A stretch of DNA of 23,727 bases from an uncultured Lachnospiraceae bacterium. GTDB taxonomy: Bacteria; Bacillota_A; Clostridia; Lachnospirales; Lachnospiraceae. A program made the position numbers and the translations under genes. Under the pieces are notes generated by a model. That model saw only the letters and a list, made by a program, of their open reading frames with translations. It had not been told where the DNA came from and searched no databases. The DNA lies in assembly GCA_902801585.1 (NCBI GenBank), contig CADCIU010000043.1, forward strand, positions 1 through 23,727, written 5' to 3'. Position 1 is the first letter of the stretch. Each line of letters opens with the position of its first letter. Shown here piece after piece: positions 7,197 through 15,304 of this stretch.

Positions 7197-8342
7197 TCAC
7201 ATCAGCTTGCGGAACATAGCCTCGTAATCAGCCAGTGTAGCCTCTCTGGGGTTGCCGGGTGCGCATGCGTCTGCCGCTGCGGACTCGCAAAGGAAAGGAA
7301 GATCCTCTTCTTTGAGTTTCTCGAGCTTGGTCGGAATTCCGACATCAACGGACAGCTGCTGTACCGCGTCAATGGCAGCTTTGCGATAAGCATCTGCATC
7401 CATGCCGGTCGTGTCGATGTCAAAAGCCTCCGCGATCGCTTTGAATTTCTCGCCGGTGAAGTCCTTGTTGAACTCCATTACGATGGGAAGCATCATTGCG
7501 CACGCCACGCCGTGAGGTGTGTCATAGACAGCGCCGAGTGTGTGTGCCATGGAATGAGCGATACCAAGACCTACGTTGGAATATGCCATAGCGGTCACAT
7601 ACTGTGCCAGAGCCATTCCCTCGCGTCCGTCGGGATCATTCTGAACAGCTTTGCGAAGATTCTTCGCAATGAGCTTGATCGCCTCGAGATCCAGGCAGTC
7701 AGACAGGGCCCAGGCACCCTTGGTCGTATAACCTTCGATCGCGTGGGTCAGAGCGTCCATACCTGTGGAAGCAGTCAGTCCTTTGGGCATAGAAGACATC
7801 ATATCGGGATCGACAACCGCTACATCGGGGATGTCGTTAGGGTCCACACATACGAATTTGCGTTTCTTCTCAACGTCTGTGATAACATAGTTGATCGTGG
7901 ACTCAGCACCGGTTCCGCCTGTTGTGGGAACAGCGATGGTGAAAACAGTGCGGTTCTTGGTAGGTGCAACGCCCTCAAGGGAGCGGACATCATAATACTC
8001 AGGGTTGTTGACGATAATGCCGATGCCCTTGCCGGTATCCATGGAAGAGCCGCCGCCGATGGTGATCATGAAGTCTGCGCCGGATGCCTTATAAGCATCG
8101 ACACCCTGCTGGACATTCTCAATCGTGGGATTGGGCTTGATGTTGGAATAGACTTCGAAGTCGATTCCGTTTGCTGCCAGAAGGTCGGTGACCTTGTTGG
8201 TCACACCGAACTTGACAAGATCAGGATCCGATGCGACAAAAGCTTTCTTGAAACCTTTGGATTTAACGATCCCGGGGATCTCATTGATTGCGCCATGTCC
8301 GTGGAAAGACATGCCGTTAAGGACAAAACGATTTACTGCCAT
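7197..8342 (-). CDS. fucO: iron-containing alcohol dehydrogenase, lactaldehyde reductase (FucO) type
   Basis: The 381-residue group III NAD(P)-dependent alcohol dehydrogenase probably reduces lactaldehyde to 1,2-propanediol or a related short aldehyde. It aligns from memory with E. coli FucO along its whole length. The expected iron ligands fall at Asp196, His200, His263 and His277, the FucO numbering. GGGSSMDTGKG (96-106) is the nucleotide-binding loop. The start at 8342 has GGAGG six bases upstream. The frame is open further to 8504, but that part lacks family similarity and a ribosome binding site. No other fucose or rhamnose genes are nearby, so the physiological substrate is uncertain; a general fermentative aldehyde reductase is the main alternative. 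Confidence 0.87.
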   Translation of the reverse strand: MAVNRFVLNGMSFHGHGAINEIPGIVKSKGFKKAFVASDPDLVKFGVTNKVTDLLAANGIDFEVYSNIKPNPTIENVQQGVDAYKASGADFMITIGGGSSMDTGKGIGIIVNNPEYYDVRSLEGVAPTKNRTVFTIAVPTTGGTGAESTINYVITDVEKKRKFVCVDPNDIPDVAVVDPDMMSSMPKGLTASTGMDALTHAIEGYTTKGAWALSDCLDLEAIKLIAKNLRKAVQNDPDGREGMALAQYVTAMAYSNVGLGIAHSMAHTLGAVYDTPHGVACAMMLPIVMEFNKDFTGEKFKAIAEAFDIDTTGMDADAYRKAAIDAVQQLSVDVGIPTKLEKLKEEDLPFLCESAAADACAPGNPREATLADYEAMFRKLM

Positions 8343-8365
8343 TTTTAGCCTCCATCTGATAATAA

Positions 8366-8380
8366 TTGCCCTGCTGGCAA
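8366..8380. promoter_or_regulatory. small inverted repeat in the leader of the FucO-like gene
   Basis: TTGCC-CTGCT-GGCAA forms a 5-bp dyad between the candidate -10 box and the ribosome binding site. It could be an operator or a minor hairpin; I do not recognise a regulator for it. Confidence 0.25.
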
Positions 8381-8399
8381 AACCAAAACTACGACTATT

Positions 8400-8405
8400 A
8401 TTATA
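8400..8405 (-). promoter_or_regulatory. possible -10 box for the FucO-like gene
   Basis: TATAAT lies on the minus strand about 58 bases upstream of the start at 8342 in an AT-rich stretch. No strong -35 match is seen. Confidence 0.4.
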
Positions 8406-8478
8406 AACGAATTTGATGTTAGAATTATGAATATTATGTAAAGATTTTACAAAGCGGAGTTGATCGACCTGCAGGGTA

Positions 8479-8507
8479 TTGAGTCTGAGGGGCCGATACT
8501 TCATAAT
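8479..8507 (+). promoter_or_regulatory. possible promoter for the 8546-10170 gene pair
   Basis: TTGAGT (8479-8484), a 17-base spacer and CATAAT (8502-8507) match sigma-A boxes at 4/6 and 5/6. The start codon at 8546 follows after about 38 bases, preceded by a strong AAGGAGG. Confidence 0.4.
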
Positions 8508-8545
8508 TGGAGAAGAATTAATAAGATCGTCTATAAGGAGGAATT

Positions 8546-9121
8546 ATGTTCGAAATCAGACCAGAAGATGTCAAAAGAGCAATAGCCGGTGATATGATCG
8601 CTGACGTTCTCAGGAAATACAAATTTGTTACAGGTGCGCTGTCCAATCAGGAGATCTCTGCTGATTATACATTTCAGAAGGCGTATTGCGAGCTTTACAA
8701 CCTCGGCGATGATTACTCGGAGAAGTTCAAGACAAAGTTTTTCTTTGCTTTGGAAGAACTGAAGGGTAAGAGTGATATCTCATTCAGGGATGCTTTCGAG
8801 AGACTGCTGTCGATCGAAAACAAGAATGAGATGGCTGTTTCGAGCATTATGGTGCATACGATCAACCCCAGATTTGCGATTTGGGATGAAAGAGCGGCAA
8901 GGGACTTTTTTGGCATGGAAGTTCCGATGGCTGATGATTCAGTGGAGAGGTGCTGCAAACGGTATGAGGACTTCTCGGACCAGTTCTATAATTATGCGAA
9001 TTCGCCGGAGGGGGCGCTTTTGGTCAAGGCCTTTAACGAGCGGTTCCCCAACGCGGATATTCCGGATGTGATCAAAGTTGCGTTTCTGCTCTGGCAGTTA
9101 GAGGTGCTGCGCAACGAATGA
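8546..9121 (+). CDS. hypothetical protein, unknown alpha-helical family
   Basis: I do not recognise this 191-residue protein with confidence. It is soluble, with no signal peptide or membrane segment, and appears mostly helical. The most distinctive stretch is MVHTINPRFAIWDERAARDF (about residues 102-121). The 'INP..-IWD-..' pattern recurs in uncharacterised bacterial proteins whose central part looks like a helix-hairpin-helix glycosylase fold, but no catalytic residue can be assigned. AAGGAGG six bases before the ATG gives a strong start. The stop overlaps the ATG of the next gene by four bases (ATGA), so the two are probably translationally coupled and may work together. Confidence 0.75.
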   Translation: MFEIRPEDVKRAIAGDMIADVLRKYKFVTGALSNQEISADYTFQKAYCELYNLGDDYSEKFKTKFFFALEELKGKSDISFRDAFERLLSIENKNEMAVSSIMVHTINPRFAIWDERAARDFFGMEVPMADDSVERCCKRYEDFSDQFYNYANSPEGALLVKAFNERFPNADIPDVIKVAFLLWQLEVLRNE

Positions 9122-10170
9122 AAAGGGAGATGATCACATTCCATTATGACAACAGAGAAAAGCATAATATATTAAAACTGATTCTCTTCGGGTTAGTGTT
9201 TCTGCTGCTGCTCACGATATTTTCACTGACACTCAATCCCGTCAAGTGGTTTGAGGATAAACGGATCCAGAACAGGAACGCCAGGCTCACACAGCTCAGG
9301 GAGCAGGCGCCGGATACGATCGAGATCATGAATATGGGGGACAGCCTGAGCCAGTCGGGAATCTCGCCCATGGAAATGTGGCGGCAGAGGGGGTATACGG
9401 CTTTTAATATCGGCGCGGACGGCATACGAATGGCTGAGATGTATTATGGGATCAAAGAGGCGTGCAGGAAACAGTCGCCCAAATTTCTCCTGATCGAAGG
9501 CCTGGCCCTGTTCCGGTACTCGAAGAATCAGGACAAGCAGATGTTGATCTCACAGCCGCTCTACTACACATTTGACTTTCTGAAGTATCATAGCTTGTGG
9601 AAATCTTTCGTCGAGGGGCCGGGTGTGCGCATTTATCACAAGGGATACCTGATCAACCGGATCGAGGACGCGTATACCGGGGATCTCAATTATCTCGATG
9701 GAGAGGTGCATGACGACTGGGCTACGGAAGTCCCTAAGGACAATCAGAAGTGGTTTGAGAAGATCAGGAAGCTCTGTGACGAGCAGGATATCCGGATCAT
9801 TTTGTACGCGATGCCCTCGCCCAAAAACTACACGTGGGAAAGGGTGAACGGCCTTCAGGCGTTCGCGGACGAAGAAGGGATCGAGTTTATCGACCTCAAT
9901 TCCAGGTATGACGAGGTCGGGATCGACTGGTCTTTGGACACCGGCGACCGCGGCGACCACTTGAATTTGAACGGAGCCACTAAGGTGGCTGAGTTTTTCG
10001 GCGATCGGCTGAGTGAGTACGGAAATCTCACAGACCACAGGCAGGACCCTGCTTATAAGAGCTGGGAGGATGAACTGGTCGAGTATGATAAGCTCGTGGA
10101 TGAGATGGAAGGGATCAGTTTCTACAATGTACAGCGCAAGCGTGATGAGGAGAGACGTAAAGGAAAGTAA
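9118..10170 (+). CDS. membrane-anchored SGNH/GDSL-like protein
   Basis: The 350-residue protein has a single N-terminal membrane anchor (about residues 20-40) and an extracytoplasmic domain of the SGNH hydrolase/acyltransferase type. Block I appears as NMGDSLS with Ser76, and the C-terminal catalytic Asp/His block as GDHLN (Asp280, His281). Related DltD- or AlgX-like proteins act with membrane O-acyltransferases to acylate surface polymers, but no MBOAT gene is present here, so the acceptor is unknown. The C-terminal 40 residues are highly charged. The ATG overlaps the preceding stop and has little ribosome binding site of its own, suggesting coupling. The stop codon directly abuts a repeat copy. 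Confidence 0.7.
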   Translation: MKREMITFHYDNREKHNILKLILFGLVFLLLLTIFSLTLNPVKWFEDKRIQNRNARLTQLREQAPDTIEIMNMGDSLSQSGISPMEMWRQRGYTAFNIGADGIRMAEMYYGIKEACRKQSPKFLLIEGLALFRYSKNQDKQMLISQPLYYTFDFLKYHSLWKSFVEGPGVRIYHKGYLINRIEDAYTGDLNYLDGEVHDDWATEVPKDNQKWFEKIRKLCDEQDIRIILYAMPSPKNYTWERVNGLQAFADEEGIEFIDLNSRYDEVGIDWSLDTGDRGDHLNLNGATKVAEFFGDRLSEYGNLTDHRQDPAYKSWEDELVEYDKLVDEMEGISFYNVQRKRDEERRKGK

Positions 10171-10233
10171 GGTGTCAGGGGGACGGTTCTAATGACAACT
10201 TTTTGGTGTCAAAAGAACCGTCCCCCTGACACC
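10171..10233. repeat. inverted pair of family A repeats sharing a private variant
   Basis: GGTGTCAGGGGGACGGTTCT (10171-10190) is the exact reverse complement of 10214-10233. Both copies carry AGGGGGACGG where others have CGGGGACGG. The pair begins at the base after the stop codon of the SGNH-like gene. Confidence 0.9.
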
Positions 10234-10237
10234 ATCC

Positions 10238-10342
10238 TTACTGCAGATAGTGATTGAAGAAGGACTCCAGCTTGTCGAACGGAATCGCGTTCTTGCCCTT
10301 CATGTGTAGTATCTCCCATACACTTCTTTGATGTCTGTGATT
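10238..10342 (-). pseudogene. possible C-terminal remnant of a lost gene
   Basis: A minus-strand frame reads VWEILHMKGKNAIPFDKLES and then FFNHYLQ before a stop at 10238; it is closed upstream by a TGA. The sequence looks protein-like, resembling an amphipathic enzyme C-terminus, but is too short to assign. An ATG at 10303 would give only 21 residues. Random open sequence is the alternative. Confidence 0.3.
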
Positions 10343-10356
10343 TCATTATAGGGGGC

Positions 10357-10386
10357 TTAACAGGCATTTTGCTTTATGGGTATAAT
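10357..10386 (+). promoter_or_regulatory. promoter of the LysR-type regulator gene
   Basis: TTAACA (10357-10362), an 18-base spacer and a perfect TATAAT (10381-10386). The start codon lies about 80 bases downstream. Confidence 0.6.
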
Positions 10387-10402
10387 GAATATCGTGATAT
10401 TC
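10387..10402. promoter_or_regulatory. palindromic operator candidate overlapping the LysR gene promoter
   Basis: GAATATC-GT-GATATTC is a perfect 7-bp dyad directly after the -10 box, covering the expected transcription start. Position and symmetry suit repression, most simply autoregulation by the LysR protein encoded immediately downstream. Confidence 0.5.
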
Positions 10403-10465
10403 TTTTTTGGTATATCATGAATAAAAGGAACCCCGGAGGTCGTTTTAACCCAGAGGAGATAGAGT

Positions 10466-11341
10466 ATGGAGATTCGGACTTTGAAATATTTTCTGGCAGT
10501 GGCCAGAGAAGAGAACATGTCCCGGGCAGCAGAGCTTTTGCATGTGACACAGCCGACTCTGTCCAAGGCACTGAAAAGCCTGGAAGAAGAGCTTGGAAAA
10601 AAACTGTTTACCCGGCACAGCTTCAGCATTGCCCTGACAGAGGAAGGCGTGCTGCTGCGTGACCGGGCAGAGGACCTGGTGTCCATGGCGGATAAGATCG
10701 AGCAGGAATTTCTGTCTTTGGATGACATCACCGGCGGGGATCTGTATTTTGGCCTCGCGGAGTCCTGGCAGATCCGACACCTTGCCAGAGAGATTCGGGA
10801 ATTCAAAAAAGTGTATCCGGACCTTCGATACCACATCACCAGCGGCGATACGGAGCAGGTCACGGAGAAGCTGGATAAGGGCCTGTTGGATTTTGCCGCG
10901 ATCTTCGAAATCCCGGATGTAAGAAAATACAATTATATTCAGTTCCCGGAAGCCGACTACTTCGGGGCGGTCATTCCGGCAGATTCGGAACTGGCTAAGA
11001 AGGAGCGCATTACCGCAGAGGACATGGCCGGGCTGGCGCTGTTCACGTCCGAACAGAGCTGGGAAAACGACATCCGGCCCTGGGCAAAAGATCAATTCAC
11101 GCGGATGCATCTGGAGGGCTCTTTCCGCCTTGCCTATAACGGCTCTATGTTCGCCAGGGAAGGGCTGGGGATCCTGCTGACGCTGAACAACCTGATCGAT
11201 ACCTCTCCGGGCAGCGGCCTGGTCTTTCGGCCGCTTTACCCGCAGCTGGAAATGAGGATGTACTTAATTTGGAATAAGTACCAGAGTTTCACACCGATTG
11301 CGGAGAGATTCCTAAAGCAGATAGAGAAGTCTTTTTCCTGA
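10466..11341 (+). CDS. LysR-family transcriptional regulator
   Basis: The 291-residue protein has a typical LysR layout. An N-terminal winged helix-turn-helix (about residues 1-60, with SRAAELLHVTQPTLSKALKS as the HTH and LEEELGKKLFTR as the wing) is followed by a linker helix and a two-lobed periplasmic-binding-protein-like effector domain (about 90-291). Length is normal. The GAGGAG-like site before the ATG supports the start. No divergent target gene, the usual partner, is adjacent: upstream lie repeats and a gene remnant. The regulator may therefore act on distant genes or have lost its neighbour. The palindrome at 10387-10402 suggests autoregulation. The inducer cannot be predicted. Confidence 0.92.
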   Translation: MEIRTLKYFLAVAREENMSRAAELLHVTQPTLSKALKSLEEELGKKLFTRHSFSIALTEEGVLLRDRAEDLVSMADKIEQEFLSLDDITGGDLYFGLAESWQIRHLAREIREFKKVYPDLRYHITSGDTEQVTEKLDKGLLDFAAIFEIPDVRKYNYIQFPEADYFGAVIPADSELAKKERITAEDMAGLALFTSEQSWENDIRPWAKDQFTRMHLEGSFRLAYNGSMFAREGLGILLTLNNLIDTSPGSGLVFRPLYPQLEMRMYLIWNKYQSFTPIAERFLKQIEKSFS

Positions 11342-11504
11342 GTTCTACATAGCCGATGAGAAAGAAGGCATTCAGGACTTTTCGCCGTATTATTATGGCA
11401 ACAAGCCGGAATTCTACATATTCAGCCCCGCGGCCGGCAGGACCGTCATCACTGAATTTCGGTACATAGGGGAAGTATCCGCCAATCTTGGTTTGTTTTC
11501 ATAG
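11325..11504 (+). pseudogene. open-frame remnant after the LysR gene
   Basis: Starting within the last codons of the LysR gene in another frame, the sequence reads FYIADEKEGIQDFSPYYYGN, continues through KPEFYIFSP and ends ...GEVSANLGLFS at a TAG (11502-11504). There is no start codon or ribosome binding site. The composition looks protein-like, so this is probably the 3' end of a gene whose beginning was lost at a deletion joint. I do not recognise the family. Confidence 0.4.
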
Positions 11505-11525
11505 TCATTTCCGTTTCTGCATGTG

Positions 11526-11531
11526 TATAAT
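11526..11531 (+). promoter_or_regulatory. possible -10 box for the AAA+ ATPase gene
   Basis: TATAAT lies about 50-60 bases upstream of the possible start codons. The best -35 candidate, TAGTCA with an 18-base spacer, is weak. Confidence 0.4.
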
Positions 11532-11576
11532 TGAGAGGAGCCTGTAAGGCTTGTGAAGCGAGCTGCTGTTTAGAAA

Positions 11577-13484
11577 GTGAAGTATATGAGTATGGCAAAA
11601 AAATGCAGAATCTGCGGCAGAACCTATCCTGATGAGGCGGCATTTTGCGGAAAGTGCGGAGTGCCTCTGGCTGTGATCGGGGACACCGGAAAAAAGAGTA
11701 AGCCCCGGAGTAAGTCACCTAAATCCGGCAGTACAAATAATCCCGGAAAATCTAAGAAGACGCAGGCAGAGACGAAAGATGCGGCGTGGAATCAGACAGA
11801 AGCCCTGTTGGATGAACTGGACGGTATGATCGGCCTTTCTTCTGTCAAGGAGGAAGTTCAGAACAGGATCAATATGATCCGCGTCGCCCAAAAAGCTGCT
11901 GAGCTGGGATCCGGCAGAGTGTTTTCAACCGGAACTCTGCACATGGTTTTTACAGGAAACCCGGGGACCGGAAAGACAACGGTCGCCCGTCTTCTCGGAA
12001 AGATTTACGGGTCGCTCGGCGTCTTGAAAAAACCGGATGTCTTTATAGAATGCGGGCGCAATGACCTGGTGGCGGGGTTTATCGGCCAGACAGCGCCTTT
12101 GGTCAAAAAGAAATTTGATGAAGCAAAGGGAGGGGTTCTCTTTATCGATGAGGCCTATTCTTTATATAATCCGAATACGCCGAGTGATTTCGGACATGAA
12201 GCAATCGACACGATGGTCCAATACATGGATACAATGCGCGACGAGGTCATGGTCATCGTTGCCGGTTACAAAAAGGAAATGGAGACGTTTATAAGAGACG
12301 CGAATCCGGGCCTGGCAAGCCGTTTTAAAACCGTGATCAACTTCGAAGATTATTCTCCGTCAGAATTGTTTGAAATTTTGATGAGTATGATCAGAAAAGA
12401 CGGGATGAAGCTGGAGGATGATGCCGAAAAGTATGTGAAAAAAGTGATCCGGGCCAGGTCAAAGAATACGAATTTCGGAAATGCGCGAGGCGTTCGAAAT
12501 CTGTTTGAAGATCTCAAGGAAGCGCACGATAACCGACTGGGAGAAATGATCAGTCAAGGGGCTGAACTTAATTCCAAGATGATAGACAGTATAACAGCGG
12601 AAGACGTCAAGAGCCTCCTGAAGAATCATGAAGAAGAGGATTTGGACATGGAGGACCTCTTGGCGCAGCTTGACGGGCTTGTAGGATTACAGGCGGTCAA
12701 ACAGCAGCTGAGACAGCAGACCGCTATCGTTCAGGCCCGGCAAAACGCGGCGAAAGCGGGAGTCACCACCTTGAAAGAGATCGGACCTCAGCACATGATC
12801 TTTGCGGGGAATCCGGGAACCGGGAAAACAACGGTTGCAAGACTTGTCGGGAAGATTTACGAAGTGCTCGGTCTCGTGGCGGACAGCAGTATTTTCGTGG
12901 AATGCGGCAGAAGTGATCTGGTCGGAGAGTATATCGGGCATACTGCGCCCAAAGTCGACAAGGCGGTCAGGTCAGCACTTGGAGGAATCCTCTTTATCGA
13001 TGAGGCATATTCGCTGTATCAGGGCATTACCGGCAAAAATGCAGATTTTGGAAAAGAAGCTATAGATGAGCTGGTTAAGGAAATCGAGAACCACCGAGAA
13101 GACCTGATTGTGATCATGGCAGGTTATACACAGGAAATGAAGAATATGATCGAGAAAGCGAACCCCGGTCTTAAGAGCCGCTTCCCGGTCTGGCTGGAAT
13201 TCGAAGACTACTCGGCAGCGGAGCTGGTTCAGATTTTTAATTCCATGCTCAAAGAAAAGGGATATCGAATGGCAGGGAAGCCTGAAGATCTGGAAGCACT
13301 GATTGAAAAGGCCTCCAACGAACCCAATTTCGGTAACGCAAGAGGGGTGCGCAATCTGGTGGACAAAGTGATCTCCGCACAGAGCCTGCGCCTTTCGGAA
13401 ATCGGCTATGAGAATATTCATGACCCTGACATGTATGTAAAGATCGAAAGCCCGGATCTTATGGCTGTGATGGAGAAGGTTTAA
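11577..13484 (+). CDS. zinc-ribbon protein with two CbbX/SpoVK-type AAA+ ATPase domains
   Basis: The 635-residue product begins with a zinc ribbon (Cys10, Cys13, Cys24, Cys27) and a Lys/Ser-rich flexible linker (about 37-70). Two homologous AAA+ modules of the CbbX/SpoVK/EccA type follow: Walker A GNPGTGKT at 127-134 and 411-418, and Walker B LFIDEAYSL near 187-196 and 471-480. Each has a downstream NFGNARGVRN motif, probably sensor 2. Both sites look intact, so a double-ring or paired hexameric remodelling ATPase is likely. Its substrate is unknown. Three possible starts lie close together (GTG 11577, ATG 11586, ATG 11592), and none has a strong ribosome binding site. The next gene starts with the same kind of zinc ribbon, hinting at a common partner. 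Confidence 0.88.
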   Translation: MKYMSMAKKCRICGRTYPDEAAFCGKCGVPLAVIGDTGKKSKPRSKSPKSGSTNNPGKSKKTQAETKDAAWNQTEALLDELDGMIGLSSVKEEVQNRINMIRVAQKAAELGSGRVFSTGTLHMVFTGNPGTGKTTVARLLGKIYGSLGVLKKPDVFIECGRNDLVAGFIGQTAPLVKKKFDEAKGGVLFIDEAYSLYNPNTPSDFGHEAIDTMVQYMDTMRDEVMVIVAGYKKEMETFIRDANPGLASRFKTVINFEDYSPSELFEILMSMIRKDGMKLEDDAEKYVKKVIRARSKNTNFGNARGVRNLFEDLKEAHDNRLGEMISQGAELNSKMIDSITAEDVKSLLKNHEEEDLDMEDLLAQLDGLVGLQAVKQQLRQQTAIVQARQNAAKAGVTTLKEIGPQHMIFAGNPGTGKTTVARLVGKIYEVLGLVADSSIFVECGRSDLVGEYIGHTAPKVDKAVRSALGGILFIDEAYSLYQGITGKNADFGKEAIDELVKEIENHREDLIVIMAGYTQEMKNMIEKANPGLKSRFPVWLEFEDYSAAELVQIFNSMLKEKGYRMAGKPEDLEALIEKASNEPNFGNARGVRNLVDKVISAQSLRLSEIGYENIHDPDMYVKIESPDLMAVMEKV

Positions 13485-13553
13485 CTCAGGTGTGACATTA
13501 CAGTTGTACCGAACGGAGAATACTAATTGGCAGTAATAAGGAGAGATTACATA

Positions 13554-14222
13554 ATGAAATGCTGGAATTGCGGAAAAGAAAATACAGAGGATGATGTTTT
13601 CTGCATATACTGCGGCTCAAAACTTAAGAAAGACCCTGTTATAACGGATAGTGTTTCGGAAAAGCGCAGCGTGCAGAGCATTTTGGAGGAGTACCTGCCG
13701 CAGCTGTCCAAATCGGCGGACAATGGAGGCGGATTCGCTGCTGCACCCGGCATTAACATTGAGAACTGTGCGCAAATATGTGAAGGATTCCTGGAACGCG
13801 GTCACAAAGGCTGGAAAAAAACAATTCGGGATGAAAGCGAAAAGGTAATTAAGTCAATATGTGAGAACGGGGAAACCCTTCAAGGGGTATTCGTTACAGG
13901 ATATAGCAAATTGAATTATATGCCTGCGGTCTGGTTTTTTTCCGACCGGGCGCTGTACGCATTCTGGACCGGGCAGCCCGCCCGATATTTGATGAATTCC
14001 GGGAACAAAAAGAAGAGTGTTCTGGATTGTAAATGCCGGTACGATGCCATTGACAGAGTTTCTGTCTTGCCTGCGAAAATGACAGATGGTTTTGGCGGCC
14101 TGGGCACAAGCAAAGTGTCATGTTTCCTCTTGAACAATATGGGCCTGTTTGAGTTCGCGTTTGAGAAAAAATACATTCGGGAGGATAAACTGCTGGAGAT
14201 GATCGGGCTTTTGAAGCGCTGA
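13554..14222 (+). CDS. zinc-ribbon protein with possible PH-like C-terminal domain
   Basis: The 222-residue protein has an N-terminal zinc ribbon (Cys3, Cys6, Cys17, Cys20) with the same C-x2-C-x10-C-x2-C spacing as the AAA+ protein upstream. A linker and helical region (about 40-110) follow. The C-terminal beta-rich part (about 115-222) has alternating strands ending in an amphipathic helix (LLEMIGLLKR), which suggests a bacterial PH-like fold; that is a structural guess. I choose ATG 13554 because AAGGAG stands 9-10 bases before it; the open frame from a TTG at 13527 has no such support. The gene lies 69 bases after the ATPase and is probably co-transcribed. Function is unknown; an adaptor or substrate role for the ATPase is one possibility. 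Confidence 0.72.
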   Translation: MKCWNCGKENTEDDVFCIYCGSKLKKDPVITDSVSEKRSVQSILEEYLPQLSKSADNGGGFAAAPGINIENCAQICEGFLERGHKGWKKTIRDESEKVIKSICENGETLQGVFVTGYSKLNYMPAVWFFSDRALYAFWTGQPARYLMNSGNKKKSVLDCKCRYDAIDRVSVLPAKMTDGFGGLGTSKVSCFLLNNMGLFEFAFEKKYIREDKLLEMIGLLKR

Positions 14223-14293
14223 CAAGTTCGGCAGGCTGAGAAAGAGCCGGGGTATGCCGCAATATTTTGACAAATAAGAAGCAGAACAGAAGT

Positions 14294-15304
14294 ATGGATC
14301 ACGATCACATTTATCACAACGAAATACCGGATTTTCTGCACGAGTGCATGGAAACGCCGCTCGTCAGAAGGATCAAATATATAGGGATGAATTGCGGCTG
14401 TGAATATACAGCGTTTCCGCGGTTTGAGGATTTGGATCCGTACTCACGTTATGACCACAGCATAGGTGTGGCACTCATTGTCTGGCATTTTACTCATGAC
14501 CGCAGACAGGCGATCGCCGGTCTGCTGCACGATGCTGCAACGCCGGTTTTCGCTCATGTGGTCGACTTCCTGCACGGTGATTATCTAAAGCAGGAATCTA
14601 CCGAAGATGGTACGGAAATGCTGATAGCAGGCTCAGTAGAATTGCAGGTGGTCTTGAGAAAATACGGTCTCACGACCGAAGATGTATGTGACTACCATAG
14701 ATACCCCATTGCAGATAATGATTCGCCGCGTTTGTCTGCCGATCGTCTGGAATATACCATTGGCAACATGATCAATTACAGGATCTGCACAATGGAAGAG
14801 GCGCGCTGTTTTTACAGCGATCTCACTGTCGGGATGAATGAAAATGGAGATGAGGAGCTCATGTTCAAACACACTCATTATGCGGAAGCTTTCGCAAAGG
14901 CGGCGCTCGAGTGTGCAAGGATTTACACTTCTGACGAAGATCGCTATGCTATGCAGATACTCTCTGAGATTTTGGGATGCGCGATCGATCGTCAGGTCAT
15001 CAGGGAAGATGATTTGTACGCGACTGAGCCGGAAGTGATCGGCAAACTTCTCTCCGATGCGCACACAGCTTCTTTGTGGAAACATTACTGTGCGTTGAGT
15101 CAGATCGAATGTGCAGCGCGGCCGGGCACTGAAGGATGCTGGAGAAAGGTTGACGCAAAGAAAAGATACATTGATCCTATGGTACAAGGAAAAGGGAGGA
15201 CCAGCGAACTGTCACCGACTTTTTCCGGGCTTCTGAGCAGCTTTCAGAATAACGACTTTGACTATTGGGTATGCGGCAGGGTGTCACGGGGACGGTTCTT
15301 TTGA
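14294..15304 (+). CDS. HD-domain phosphohydrolase with repeat-derived C-terminus
   Basis: The protein has 336 residues from ATG 14294; a TTG at 14267 would add nine. The metal-binding HD signature is complete: His55 in YDHSIG, His79-Asp80 in LLHDAATP, and Asp150 in SADRLEYT. The order and spacing resemble the dGTPase/YpgQ-like branch of HD hydrolases, which act on nucleotides or other phosphomonoesters; the substrate is not predictable. The last codons (reading about GRVSRGRFF) and the TGA stop come from a family A repeat at 15280-15308, so the native C-terminus was probably replaced or extended. It starts about 70 bases after the zinc-ribbon gene, on the same strand. Ribosome binding site evidence is weak at both possible starts. 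Confidence 0.78.
   Translation: MDHDHIYHNEIPDFLHECMETPLVRRIKYIGMNCGCEYTAFPRFEDLDPYSRYDHSIGVALIVWHFTHDRRQAIAGLLHDAATPVFAHVVDFLHGDYLKQESTEDGTEMLIAGSVELQVVLRKYGLTTEDVCDYHRYPIADNDSPRLSADRLEYTIGNMINYRICTMEEARCFYSDLTVGMNENGDEELMFKHTHYAEAFAKAALECARIYTSDEDRYAMQILSEILGCAIDRQVIREDDLYATEPEVIGKLLSDAHTASLWKHYCALSQIECAARPGTEGCWRKVDAKKRYIDPMVQGKGRTSELSPTFSGLLSSFQNNDFDYWVCGRVSRGRFF

Noticed and set aside
8343..8504. N-terminal extension of the FucO-like protein
   Set aside because: No family similarity, no ribosome binding site, and it covers the putative promoter; ATG 8342 matches FucO numbering.
13527..13553. Upstream TTG start for the zinc-ribbon PH-like gene
   Set aside because: It places extra residues before the zinc ribbon; AAGGAG is positioned for ATG 13554.
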